The notes beneath the pieces were generated by a model. It did not search any database and had not been told where the DNA came from. It worked only from the letters and a program-made list of their open reading frames with translations. DNA of 12,555 bases from Clostridia bacterium (GTDB lineage Bacteria; Bacillota; Clostridia; Christensenellales; Borkfalkiaceae): positions 1 to 12,555 of the forward strand of contig JAFVRU010000009.1 of NCBI GenBank assembly GCA_017504065.1, read 5' to 3'. Of the stretch, positions 1 to 6,988 are shown piece after piece. How positions within the stretch are numbered: position 1 is the stretch's first letter; every line of letters begins with the position of its first letter. The translations under genes and the position numbers were made by a program.

Positions 1-1
1 C

Positions 2-1336
2 GGCTACGCGCAAGTCGTACCCATGGCGGACATCAATTTGCATTTCACGGGCGATTTGCACGCGATCACCGCGGCGAATAACCTGCTTTGCGCGTTGATG
101 GATAATCACATTTTCCGCGGCAACGCGCTCAAAATCGATACCGAGCAAATCTATTTCCACCGCTGTATGGATATGAACGAGCGGCAGCTCATCAACATCA
201 CGATCGGCGGCAAGGGCAGGGGCGTGGAACGCGAAGACCATTTCGATATCACGGCGGCAAGCGAAATCATGGCGGTTTTGTGCCTTGCAACGGACATTGA
301 CGATTTGAAACGTCGGCTCGGGAACATTATCGTCGGCTTGAATACGGACGGCGATTACGTACGCGCGAAAGAGATTCCCGGCGCGGTCGGGTCTATGGCG
401 GTGCTTTTGAAAGACGCGATGAAACCCAACTTGGTGCAAACGCTTGAACATACGCCCGCGTTTATTCACGGCGGACCGTTTGCGAATATCGCGCACGGCT
501 GCAACAGCGTGCAAGCTACCTATTGCGCGATGAGTCTTGCCGATTACGCAGTTACCGAAGCGGGATTCGGCGCGGACTTGGGCGCGGAAAAATTCCTGGA
601 TACGAAATGTCGCGCGGCGAATATCGAACCCGATTGCGTCGTCATCGTCGCGACGGTAAAGGCTTTGAAATTGCATGGCGGAGCGCAAAAGGAAACGCTT
701 TCGGAAGAAAACCTTGCCGCGCTTGAAAAGGGTATGCCGAACTTGTTGAAGCATATCGAAAATATTAAAAACGTCTACAAAAAACCCGTTGTCGTAGCGA
801 TGAACCGTTTCTTCTCGGATACGAAAGCGGAAACCGATTTCGTGATCGAAACGGTGAAAAACGCAGGTTCTACGGCGGTATTTACCGACGTGTTCTTGAA
901 AGGCGGCGAAGGCGGTAAGGAACTCGCGGAAGAAGTCGTCAAGGCTTGCGAAATTCCGTCGAAATTGGAATTCCCGTACGCATTGGACGAAAGCGTTTGC
1001 CAAAAGATCGAGCATATCGCGAAAAAGATTTACGGCGCGGACGGCGTGGATTTCTCGGAAGAAGCGCTCGCAAAAATTGCCGTGATCGAAGAAAAGGGCT
1101 GCGGGAATTTGCCTGTAATCATTGCGAAAACGCAATATTCGTTGTCGGATAACGCGGAGCTTTTGGGCAGACCGACGGGATTCAGAGTCCAGGTTCGCGA
1201 TATCGTGTTAAAGGGCGGCGCGGGCTTTATCGTGGCGATTTCGGGCAAGATTATGCTGATGCCCGGGCTGGGCGCGCATCCCGCTGCGGAAAAGATCGAC
1301 TTAACGTCGGACGGCACGATTTTGGGCTTGTCGTAA
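2..1336 (+). CDS. fhs: Formate-tetrahydrofolate ligase, 3' part (5' end outside window)
   Basis: Formate-THF ligase (EC 6.3.4.3) makes 10-formyl-THF from formate, THF and ATP in the cytoplasm, feeding purine and formyl-Met synthesis and, in acetogens, the methyl branch of the Wood-Ljungdahl pathway. The frame is open from base 2 and reads GYAQVVPM directly before the ATG at 23. This GYAQVVPM-DINLHFTGD-HAI block is an internal family motif, so the ATG at 23 is not the real start. The family is about 555 residues and 444 are visible, so roughly 110, including the P-loop, lie upstream. Further family blocks are HGGPFANIAHGCNS (about residue 149 of the visible part), an LHGG segment near 225, and the C-terminal LMPGLGAHPAAEKID before the stop. 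It is followed 52 bases later by glnS on the same strand with no terminator between. The fhs identity is essentially certain; use for acetogenesis cannot be judged here. Confidence 0.97.
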   Translation, partial: GYAQVVPMADINLHFTGDLHAITAANNLLCALMDNHIFRGNALKIDTEQIYFHRCMDMNERQLINITIGGKGRGVEREDHFDITAASEIMAVLCLATDIDDLKRRLGNIIVGLNTDGDYVRAKEIPGAVGSMAVLLKDAMKPNLVQTLEHTPAFIHGGPFANIAHGCNSVQATYCAMSLADYAVTEAGFGADLGAEKFLDTKCRAANIEPDCVVIVATVKALKLHGGAQKETLSEENLAALEKGMPNLLKHIENIKNVYKKPVVVAMNRFFSDTKAETDFVIETVKNAGSTAVFTDVFLKGGEGGKELAEEVVKACEIPSKLEFPYALDESVCQKIEHIAKKIYGADGVDFSEEALAKIAVIEEKGCGNLPVIIAKTQYSLSDNAELLGRPTGFRVQVRDIVLKGGAGFIVAISGKIMLMPGLGAHPAAEKIDLTSDGTILGLS

Positions 1337-1388
1337 CTTGGTAGGATTGGAAGCGGAGTTTTTAGGAAATCATAAGAAGAGTAGTTAT

Positions 1389-3023
1389 ATGAAAACGATC
1401 GAAGCAACGAATTTTATTGAACAAATTATTAACGAAGATATTGAAAACGGGAAGATCGAAGCGGTTCAAACGCGCTTCCCGCCCGAACCGAACGGGTATT
1501 TGCATATCGGGCATATCAAGAGTATGCTCGTCAATTTCGGTACGGCGAAGAAATACGGCGGAAAATGCAATCTGTTTTTCGACGACACCAACCCGTCCAA
1601 GGAAAAGACGGAGTTCGTTGACGCGATTCGTCGGGATATCCAATGGGTCGGCTACGAATGGGAAAAGGAAGTGTACGCTTCCGATTTCTTCGAAACCATT
1701 TACGAATATGCGGAAAAGCTGATCACGGATGGGAAAGCGTTTGTTTGCGATTTGTCGCCGGAAGAAATCAGCGCGACGCGTGGAACGCTCACCGAAGAGG
1801 GAAAAGAAAGCCCGTATAGAAACCGTTCCGTAGCGGAGAATTTGCAGTTGTTCCGCGAAATGCGAGCGGGGAAATATGCGGACGGAAGAAAGTGCTTGCG
1901 CGCGAAGATCGATATGTCGTCCCCGAATATGAATATGCGCGACCCCGTAATTTATCGGATTTTGCGTTGCACACATCACCGCACGGGCGATACGTGGTGC
2001 ATTTATCCCATGTACGATTACGCGCATCCCATTTGCGATTATTTGCAGGGCGTAACCCATTCCCTTTGCACGTTGGAGTTTGAAGATCACCGTCCCTTGT
2101 ACGATTGGGTAGGGATTCAGCTCGGGTTTGCTCCCAAGCCCCGTCAGATTGAGTTCGCGCGGCTTGCGGTTACGAACACGGTCATGTCCAAGCGGTATTT
2201 GAAAAAGCTCGTGGAAGAAGGGCACGTACACGGTTGGGACGATCCCCGTATGCCGACGGTGGCAGGCTTGCGCAACCGCGGTGTTCCGCCTGAAGCTTTG
2301 CTCGATTTCTGTACGAAGATCGGGATTGTGAAAGCCAACTCCGAATGTCAGCTCTCCTATTTGGAAGCTTGCATTCGCGACAACTTAAACGAGAATGCGG
2401 AACGCGCGATGGCGGTGCTCGAACCGCTCAAAGTTACGATTACAAACTACGACGGGGAAGAAATGCTCGAAACGGCGATTCATCCTTTGAAACCCGAACT
2501 CGGCACGCGGGAAATCGCGTTTTCGGGTACGGTGTATATCGATAGAGCGGATTTCTCGCTCGATCCCCCGCCCAAGTACCAGCGCTTGAAAGAAGGCGGG
2601 TACGTACGGTTGAAGAACGCGTATATTATTCAATGCGACGAAGTCGTCAAGGACGAGAACGGGGAAGTAGTCGAGCTGAAGTGCTCGTATTTGCCCAACA
2701 GCCGTTCTTCCAACGATACGAGCGGCGTCAAGGTAAAAGGCACGATCCAATGGGTGGACGCGAAAACGGGCGTGGACGCGGAGATCCGTCGGTATTCGTA
2801 TTTGCTCAAAGACGCGGAATACGCAGGGCAGGATTTCGGTGAGCGTATGAATTTGGACAGCGAGCATATTTTCCACGGGAAAGCCGAACCGTATTTGGCG
2901 GAAAGCGACGACGGGAAGCAGTTCCAACTCATGCGCGTCGGGTATTATAAAAAGTGTCAAAGCGAAAACGGCGGGCTCGTCTTGTCGGAGATCGTTTCGC
3001 TGAAAGATAATTTCAATAAATAA
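1389..3023 (+). CDS. glnS: Glutaminyl-tRNA synthetase
   Basis: Class I glutaminyl-tRNA synthetase (EC 6.1.1.18), charging tRNA-Gln in the cytoplasm; 544 residues, close to E. coli GlnRS. The Rossmann catalytic core shows PPEPNGYLHIGH (HIGH at 39-42), FDDTNP at 64-69 and the GlnRS-type KMSKS variant VMSKR at 265-269, followed by GWDDPRMPT (282-290). The C-terminal part from about 345 fits the two anticodon-binding beta-barrels. The VMSKR and WDDPRMPT wording favours GlnRS over non-discriminating GluRS. I chose the ATG at 1389 because the frame's earlier TTG at 1338 would add 17 residues with no homology to the family N-terminus and no ribosome binding site; the site at 1389 is itself weak (AAGAAGAG upstream). 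It likely shares a transcript with fhs and the following membrane-protein gene, 27 bases downstream. A dedicated GlnRS suggests the cell need not make Gln-tRNA by transamidation (inference). Confidence 0.97.
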   Translation: MKTIEATNFIEQIINEDIENGKIEAVQTRFPPEPNGYLHIGHIKSMLVNFGTAKKYGGKCNLFFDDTNPSKEKTEFVDAIRRDIQWVGYEWEKEVYASDFFETIYEYAEKLITDGKAFVCDLSPEEISATRGTLTEEGKESPYRNRSVAENLQLFREMRAGKYADGRKCLRAKIDMSSPNMNMRDPVIYRILRCTHHRTGDTWCIYPMYDYAHPICDYLQGVTHSLCTLEFEDHRPLYDWVGIQLGFAPKPRQIEFARLAVTNTVMSKRYLKKLVEEGHVHGWDDPRMPTVAGLRNRGVPPEALLDFCTKIGIVKANSECQLSYLEACIRDNLNENAERAMAVLEPLKVTITNYDGEEMLETAIHPLKPELGTREIAFSGTVYIDRADFSLDPPPKYQRLKEGGYVRLKNAYIIQCDEVVKDENGEVVELKCSYLPNSRSSNDTSGVKVKGTIQWVDAKTGVDAEIRRYSYLLKDAEYAGQDFGERMNLDSEHIFHGKAEPYLAESDDGKQFQLMRVGYYKKCQSENGGLVLSEIVSLKDNFNK

Positions 3024-3050
3024 AAAGAATACAAGGAAGGAGAAACGGAA

Positions 3051-4265
3051 ATGACGTTACATTCGATTTTGTTATCCAGAAACGGGATTTTGATGATCCC
3101 GACGATTGCGGTGATTGTGTGCGCCGCGCTTTTGGGTATTGCGTTTCTCATCGGTTGCTATAAAGGCATTCGCAAAGTCGGTTGGGGCGGGCTCGTTTGG
3201 TTGGCTTCGGGCGCGGGATTTTTCGTTGCGTCTAAGTATTTGAAAAAATTCGTCGTCAAAGCCCCGATTGTTCGCGGATTAAAGGAAAGCGTGAAAGGCG
3301 TTACGACCGTGTTCGTGCTTGCGCTCGGCTGCGTTTTGGCGGCGTTGATTCTTTACGGCTTCTTTACCCTGTTGCTTCGTCCCAAAACCAAATGGAAAAG
3401 GGATAAGGAGCTCGAATACGACGAATACGGGTTCGCGTACGAGCCTGATTACGAAGATTACGACGATCATGCCGACGACGCGCATTATAATAAAGTGCTC
3501 GTGAAAAAAGGCTACGGTAGACCGTCCGTCGTTGGTCGGATTGCAGGTGGAATTTCCTGCGCGGTGAATGTCGCGCTCGTGCTCGCGGTGATTTTATCGA
3601 TCGCGTTGTACGTGCTGGGAACGAGCAAACTTAAAGACGGTTCGTTCGGCGCGTTGTACGAAGTCAAACTCGTGCGGTATGCGTGGAAATACGCGCAAAT
3701 CTATACGTTGGATTTTCTCACGATCGGGGTGATTGTTTGCACGGCGTTAAAGGGCTATAAAAACGGTTTGGTGGGCAGTATACGCGCGCTGATCGTTACG
3801 CTCGGCGGGATTGCCGTTGCCGTAGTATGTTTCGTGTTGCCGTTCAAGATGAAGTCGGGCTTTATCGTCAATCTTTCGGGAAGATGCGCGAAGCTGTTTA
3901 ACGGATTCTCGGCGTTGGACGATCCCATGCGGGAGCTGATCGGAAAGCTGGTTGCGGGCGCGTTGCTTTGCATTTGCGGATTGCTCGCCATTGCGTTGAT
4001 CAATTTCCTGCTCGGCAAAGCGGTGAACGCTATTCAGGGCGCTGCGCCTGTCCGTATTTTGGACGGGAGCTTAGCCTGCCTTTTGTATCTTGTCATCGGC
4101 GTAGCGCTGTGTTTGGCGCTTTGGTCGGTGCTGTACGTAATCGATTATTGCGAAATTGCAACGATCCGTAAATATTTCAACGAGCATACCACGCTCGCGG
4201 AAGGAGTATTTGAAGTCGCAGAAGAATATATCAAGCCTTGGATTGATAAGGCGTTGAAGAAATAA
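3051..4265 (+). CDS. Membrane protein with two CvpA-like halves
   Basis: Integral membrane protein of 404 residues with about seven to eight hydrophobic segments (about 15-35, 45-62, 84-109, 168-190, 221-234, 245-264, 299-323, 338-364). The C-terminal half (about 217-366) has the look of a CvpA domain: a first helix ending in a KGYKNGL turn, then late helices entered through RILDGSLACLLYLVIG. The N-terminal half repeats this plan, with IGCYKGIRK at 34-42 and GRIAGGISCAVNVALVL at 162-178. A very acidic, Tyr-rich linker (120-146) lies between, probably cytosolic. CvpA itself is linked to colicin V production and envelope maintenance, but its molecular role is not settled, so I give no function. 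The start is fixed by a strong ribosome binding site (GGAAGGAG at 3035-3042). It is last in the fhs-glnS line and ends at the bidirectional terminator. Confidence 0.85.
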   Translation: MTLHSILLSRNGILMIPTIAVIVCAALLGIAFLIGCYKGIRKVGWGGLVWLASGAGFFVASKYLKKFVVKAPIVRGLKESVKGVTTVFVLALGCVLAALILYGFFTLLLRPKTKWKRDKELEYDEYGFAYEPDYEDYDDHADDAHYNKVLVKKGYGRPSVVGRIAGGISCAVNVALVLAVILSIALYVLGTSKLKDGSFGALYEVKLVRYAWKYAQIYTLDFLTIGVIVCTALKGYKNGLVGSIRALIVTLGGIAVAVVCFVLPFKMKSGFIVNLSGRCAKLFNGFSALDDPMRELIGKLVAGALLCICGLLAIALINFLLGKAVNAIQGAAPVRILDGSLACLLYLVIGVALCLALWSVLYVIDYCEIATIRKYFNEHTTLAEGVFEVAEEYIKPWIDKALKK

Positions 4266-4280
4266 CTAAAAGAAAAAAAG

Positions 4281-4320
4281 AACGGGGCAGGGTTGCGTTG
4301 AATTGCAACCCTGCCCCGTT
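4281..4320. terminator. Bidirectional rho-independent terminator
   Basis: A perfect 16-bp stem (4281-4296 with 4305-4320) has an 8-base loop. T-rich tracts lie on both sides when read outward (4321-4335 on +, the A-run 4271-4279 on -). It serves the convergent CvpA-like gene and spoVT. Confidence 0.95.
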
Positions 4321-4333
4321 TGGTTTGTCGTTT

Positions 4334-4879
4334 TTATTCGAATTGGTTGGCTAAAATGTCTGCAGTCAAACGGGCAAGATTCATGTCTGCTCCGTCCATT
4401 TTTGCTCCGTCTTCTTTGGAAAGAACGGCAACTGCGCCCAAGCAATCCCCGCCCGATACAATCGGCACGATGACCTGCGCCGTAACGCCTTCTTCTCGCG
4501 CGGTGGTCAAAGGCAAAATGTCTCCGCCTTCCGACGCGTTTGCAATATAACTACGACGTTCCCGTAAGATCTTTTCCATTTCTTCGGAAAGCGTTTGCCC
4601 GTCAAGCTCCTTTCTTCCTTCGCCTGAAGCGTGTAAAACTCCGTCCGTATCGCAAATTACGGCGATTTTACCGCTCAAATCGTTTAAGGATCGCGCAGTC
4701 GCTTTGCTGAACCGCTCCAGCGTGGCGATGGGCGAGTATTTTTTCAACATCAGTTCATCTCGATCGGTGAAAATTTCCAAAGGATCGCCTTCTTTAATCC
4801 GTAAAGTGCGGCGAATTTCTTTTGGAATGACCACTCTGCCGAGCTCGTCTATTCTTCTGACAATTCCGGTTGCTTTCAT
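4334..4879 (-). CDS. spoVT: Stage V sporulation protein T-type regulator
   Basis: AbrB-type transcription factor of 181 residues, close to the 178 of Bacillus subtilis SpoVT. In that species it tunes sigma-G-dependent genes in the forespore. Residues 1-50 form the swapped-hairpin AbrB DNA-binding domain with the near-invariant start MKATGIVRRIDELGRVVIPK and the run IRRTLRIKEGDPLEIF. The rest (about 55-181) fits the GAF-like sensing domain, including PIVSGGDCLGAVAVLSK. Eighteen in-frame codons upstream are rejected because the family begins at MKATG and GGAGGG (4886-4891) sits 6 bases before this ATG. It is divergent from the perR-like gene and convergent with the CvpA-like gene. SpoVT relatives also occur in some non-sporulating Clostridia, so sporulation is suggested rather than proven. 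Confidence 0.95.
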   Translation of the reverse strand: MKATGIVRRIDELGRVVIPKEIRRTLRIKEGDPLEIFTDRDELMLKKYSPIATLERFSKATARSLNDLSGKIAVICDTDGVLHASGEGRKELDGQTLSEEMEKILRERRSYIANASEGGDILPLTTAREEGVTAQVIVPIVSGGDCLGAVAVLSKEDGAKMDGADMNLARLTADILANQFE

Positions 4880-4984
4880 AAAAATCCCTCCATTTACAAG
4901 TATTGTGCGTAGAACAAACGGGAATATACGCAAAAATTGTAAAAATTCGGAAATTATTTTTTTCGGTTTTTTTTATGAAAACTC

Positions 4985-5013
4985 TTGACGGAAAGGAAAT
5001 CTTATGCTATAAT
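4985..5013 (+). promoter_or_regulatory. Sigma-A promoter of the perR-like gene
   Basis: TTGACG at 4985-4990 and TATAAT at 5008-5013 are separated by 17 bases, with an extended -10 TG at 5005-5006. The expected start is near 5020, giving a short leader with GGAGA at 5040-5044 before the ATG at 5051. Confidence 0.9.
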
Positions 5014-5026
5014 ATAATCAATATTC
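5012..5026. promoter_or_regulatory. Possible PerR/Fur box over the perR -10 and start site
   Basis: The 15 bases match 10 of the 14 defined positions of the Bacillus PerR box TTATAATNATTATAA. The site overlaps the end of the -10 element and the transcription start, where a repressor would block its own promoter. The stretch is AT-rich, so chance similarity is a real concern. Confidence 0.4.
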
Positions 5027-5050
5027 AATCTCATTAAGCGGAGAAGCGAG

Positions 5051-5431
5051 ATGCAAGAACGGCAAACGAAGCAAAAGACGATCATATACGACGCGTTAAA
5101 GACGCTCGATCATCCGACGGCGACGGAAGTTTACGGGTACGTACACGAAGCGTATCCGAGTGTTTCGCGCGCGACGGTATTTCGGGTGCTTGGCGGGTTT
5201 GCGGAGAAAGGCACGGCGTTGGAATTAAGGTTGTCGGGGCACGAAGTGCGGTACGATTATAACGTTATGCCGCATTATCACGCGCATTGTACGGTATGCG
5301 GACGGGTGGCGGATGTAGCGGCAGCGGGGATTCCGACGGACGGATTACGCGCTACGGCGGATTGCGGATTTGAGATTGAAGGGTACAGCGTAGAATTTTT
5401 CGGGATTTGCAAAGCCTGTCAAAAGCGATAA
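5051..5431 (+). CDS. perR: Fur-family regulator, PerR-like peroxide sensor
   Basis: Fur-superfamily DNA-binding metal sensor of 126 residues, somewhat shorter than B. subtilis PerR (145) mainly at the N-terminus. A winged helix fills about 6-62, with recognition-helix region PSVSRATVFRVL. The dimerisation part carries both structural zinc pairs, C80-x2-C83 and C120-x2-C123. The five regulatory ligands of Bacillus PerR (H37, D85, H91, H93, D104) line up with H21, D69, H75, H77 and D88, including the aspartate typical of PerR rather than Fur. PerR with bound Fe(II) loses DNA binding after peroxide oxidises its histidine ligands, releasing peroxide-defence genes. No peroxidase or rubrerythrin gene adjoins it here. 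GGAGA at 5040-5044 supports the start. A plain iron- or zinc-sensing Fur/Zur remains possible but less likely. Confidence 0.85.
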   Translation: MQERQTKQKTIIYDALKTLDHPTATEVYGYVHEAYPSVSRATVFRVLGGFAEKGTALELRLSGHEVRYDYNVMPHYHAHCTVCGRVADVAAAGIPTDGLRATADCGFEIEGYSVEFFGICKACQKR

Positions 5432-5434
5432 ACG

Positions 5435-5460
5435 AAAAAGCCGAAAAAAACGGCTTTTTT
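5435..5460 (+). terminator. Terminator after the perR-like gene
   Basis: AAAAAGCCG (5435-5443) pairs with CGGCTTTTT (5451-5459) around an A7 loop, with a T tract running to 5460 and beyond. It starts 3 bases after the stop codon. Confidence 0.9.
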
Positions 5461-5484
5461 CTTTGCAAAGTAGAAGAAAAACCG

Positions 5485-5513
5485 TTGACATTTTATCAAA
5501 AAGAAGCTATAAT
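5485..5513 (+). promoter_or_regulatory. Consensus sigma-A promoter for tRNA-Gly
   Basis: TTGACA at 5485-5490 and TATAAT at 5508-5513 are both perfect consensus with a 17-base spacer. The predicted start near 5520 lies about 14 bases before the mature tRNA 5' end, as expected for a strongly expressed stable RNA. Confidence 0.95.
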
Positions 5514-5533
5514 AAGAAAACAAAGAATAGAGT

Positions 5534-5608
5534 GCAGGTGTCGCCTAGCGGTATGGCGGCAGCTTCCCAAGCTGTTCCCGGCGAGTTCGACTCTCGTCAC
5601 CTGCTCCA
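5534..5608 (+). tRNA. tRNA-Gly (anticodon CCC)
   Basis: A 75-base cloverleaf with encoded CCA. The acceptor stem GCAGGTG (5534-5540) pairs with CACCTGC (5598-5604), followed by discriminator T5605 and CCA 5606-5608. The anticodon stem GCAGC/GCTGT holds the loop TTCCCAA, giving anticodon CCC, which reads GGG glycine codons. The T-arm GCGAG-TTCGACT-CTCGT has one G-T pair. It has its own consensus promoter and terminator, so it is a single-gene unit. Pieces of its T-arm and 3' end recur in the next 3 kb, which marks it as a likely integration target. Confidence 0.97.
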
Positions 5609-5644
5609 AAAATAAAAGCACCCCTATCGGGTGCTTTTATTTTT
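5609..5644 (+). terminator. Terminator directly after tRNA-Gly
   Basis: A perfect 16-bp stem (5608-5623 with 5629-5644) has the 5-base loop CTATC. Its 3' arm ends in ATTTTT, so the stem begins at the last base of the CCA. Confidence 0.93.
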
Positions 5645-5664
5645 GGAAATAGACCGAATACTGA

Positions 5665-5797
5665 CGAGAGTCGAGGGTGGAGAAAATCGCGGGAGCGATT
5701 TGTTTGCCTAATGCGGTTGTGATACGGAAAGATTAGACGGCAAACCAAACGATTGATAATCGTTTGTCGGGGCGCACCGCCAAAGGGGCGACTCTCG
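5665..5797. other. Multi-hairpin element bounded by inverted tRNA T-arm copies
   Basis: Outer arms CGAGAGTCG (5665-5673) and CGACTCTCG (5789-5797) pair over 9 bp. Nested inside are GGTGG/CCGCC (5676-5680 with 5777-5781, one G-U), a 7-bp hairpin with loop GGGA (5684-5701), GTTTGCC/GGCAAAC (5702-5708 with 5739-5745, with inner TAAT/ATTA), and an 8-bp hairpin with a 3-base loop (5747-5765). The result is a closed multibranch fold. The left arm belongs to a 13-base reverse copy of the tRNA T-arm (5662-5674). No promoter is evident, so it could be a structured RNA processed from another transcript or a single-strand-folding DNA end of a mobile element. Confidence 0.6.
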
Positions 5798-5835
5798 GAC
5801 GCTCATTCTTCGCTATTCCGTCGCTATGCTCCTTA

Positions 5836-5905
5836 CACCTGCTCCAACGAAACACACTTCCACGACCTTGGATTGTAATGTATATGGAAGTGTGTTTTGC
5901 TTTTT
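5836..5905 (+). repeat. 70-base tRNA-end repeat, copy A
   Basis: The repeat begins with CACCTGCTCCAA, identical to the tRNA-Gly 3' end including CCA, and continues into a perfect 13-bp hairpin (5850-5862 with 5885-5897, 22-base loop) followed by a T-rich run ending at 5905. It matches copy B (6989-7058) at 63 of 70 positions with no gaps. It resembles a displaced tRNA 3' end with its terminator, as left behind by integration. Confidence 0.88.
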
Positions 5906-5936
5906 ATCCCCGTTTTCCACTGCATGATTAGTAGTA

Positions 5937-5974
5937 GCCCGAAACACGATAGAGTTTCTTACTGTGTTTCGGGC
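5937..5974. repeat. 11-bp perfect inverted repeat
   Basis: GCCCGAAACAC (5937-5947) is perfectly complementary to GTGTTTCGGGC (5964-5974) across a 16-base spacer. No strong T tract follows on either strand, so it is not a typical terminator. It lies between repeat copy A and the 3' end of the minus-strand orphan gene. Confidence 0.75.
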
Positions 5975-6044
5975 GAAAATCTCATAAATACCACCTTTAC
6001 GCAAAAATCCCGACCCTGAACATTAAGTGTTTTGCCATAAAAAT

Positions 6045-6072
6045 AAAAGAGCGGTTATATTTCCGCTCTTTT
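6045..6072 (-). terminator. Terminator of the minus-strand orphan gene
   Basis: AAAAGAGCGG (6045-6054) pairs with CCGCTCTTTT (6063-6072), a 10-bp stem with an 8-base loop. Read on the minus strand it is followed by a T-rich run (6035-6048), 38 bases beyond the stop codon of the 6111-6713 gene. Confidence 0.88.
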
Positions 6073-6110
6073 ACGACTCATTTGAGTTAAATGAAATACA
6101 TTATTTCTTG

Positions 6111-6713
6111 TTATAACGATTCAATTTCAGTAAACAACTTTTTGTTTTGTTTTTTCGCCCATAACCCAAACTGTTCATTGAAACTTGTATATAAACAATT
6201 AGGGGTATAGAAAGGATATGTACTGCAATTATCCTTAAATCGTTTTAATAATGTCATATAAACATCCTTATCGTTAATAATTAAATTATGGCAATTCTTT
6301 CGCCATTGTTGATTTGTTTGCCATCCACTGTATACGTCGTTTAATTCTGGAACGATAAAGTTAATGACACCTCCGATTCCAACAGCTTCAAATGCGTTCT
6401 TATCTTGTGCGGGATTTTCGCAAATTAAAATGTGCAATAAAAGATGCTCCAAATAATCGCAATAGACAATGTTTTGAGCCAACTGCCATTCAAAAGGATT
6501 ATTCATCGCCACTTCCTTTGTGGATAATAGTATGGCATGGTCTTCAAATTTATGATGAGCTACAAGTCCATCATTCGTACGTGAACATTTTGAGTTTTTG
6601 TTCCACGACTTTGTCATATAATCACTTCGTCCAATTCCATATTTCTTTTGCAAATAATCGCAATATTCTAAATAATTGTACTTTTTAATAAGTTCATATT
6701 CCGCAAGTTTCAT
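6111..6713 (-). CDS. Uncharacterised protein with HNH-like His motifs
   Basis: A soluble, Cys- and His-rich 200-residue protein with no signal peptide or membrane helix. Two linked motifs stand out: HHKFEDH at 53-59, and YCDYLEHLLLH at 84-94. Paired His/Glu/Asp followed by a YC-x3-EH-x3-H helix resembles the metal-binding core of HNH or His-Me finger nucleases, but I cannot place it in a named family, so a nuclease role is a guess from motifs. The start is supported by TAGGAG upstream (6722-6727) and a plausible promoter. Base composition is far more AT-rich than fhs or glnS, which points to recent transfer. It sits alone between the two 70-base tRNA-end repeats, like the single cargo gene of a small island; defence or element maintenance is possible. 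Confidence 0.75.
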   Translation of the reverse strand: MKLAEYELIKKYNYLEYCDYLQKKYGIGRSDYMTKSWNKNSKCSRTNDGLVAHHKFEDHAILLSTKEVAMNNPFEWQLAQNIVYCDYLEHLLLHILICENPAQDKNAFEAVGIGGVINFIVPELNDVYSGWQTNQQWRKNCHNLIINDKDVYMTLLKRFKDNCSTYPFYTPNCLYTSFNEQFGLWAKKQNKKLFTEIESL

Positions 6714-6735
6714 CCTGATTTCTCCTATGTTGAAA

Positions 6736-6765
6736 TTTATACAATATATATACCCGTTTTTTCAA
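6736..6765 (-). promoter_or_regulatory. Likely promoter of the orphan gene
   Basis: On the minus strand, TTGAAA (6760-6765) and TATAAA (6736-6741) are separated by 18 bases. The expected start near 6729 lies just ahead of the AGGAG ribosome binding site. The surrounding DNA is AT-rich, which lowers certainty. Confidence 0.5.
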
Positions 6766-6988
6766 AAATTAAACGCGTTCCAATAAAAACAAACTCTTAT
6801 CTTTCCAATTTTAAAGTTGGATATACCCTTTCAACAGCAAAATTAATTGGAAGCGAGTACGAAATAGAAGTGCTATAAGTATTTTGGTAAAGGATAAAAA
6901 ATGACGGAAAAACAGCCAAAAATCCCCGAAAAAACCATAAAAATATGGGTTTTGATGGTGTTGGTAGCGTGCAGGCTACGACACCTTT

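Larger units (their letters stand above)
5645..6110. other. Gene-free, palindrome-rich stretch downstream of tRNA-Gly
   Basis: No convincing protein gene. Short open frames here are translations of tRNA fragments and hairpins. The stretch holds the 133-base multi-hairpin element (5665-5797), repeat copy A with its hairpin (5836-5905), an 11-bp palindrome (5937-5974) and the terminator of the minus-strand gene (6045-6072). It is best read as leftover integration or element-end DNA. Confidence 0.7.

Noticed and set aside
1338..1388. TTG start giving GlnRS 17 extra residues
   Set aside because: No ribosome binding site and no match to the GlnRS N-terminus; it would begin 1 base after the fhs stop codon.
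4899..4929. Sigma-G-like promoter for spoVT (GTATA and CAATACT on the minus strand)
   Set aside because: Spacing is 19 bases and the -10 match is poor; not enough to call although sigma-G control is known for Bacillus spoVT.
5545..5748. Minus-strand open frame covering the tRNA, reading GAGDESRTR
   Set aside because: It is a translation of the tRNA-Gly gene and its terminator in antisense, a common annotation artefact.
6714..6869. Possible 3' gene remnant on + ending EYEIEVL
   Set aside because: No start codon, overlaps the promoter of the minus-strand gene, and no family recognised.
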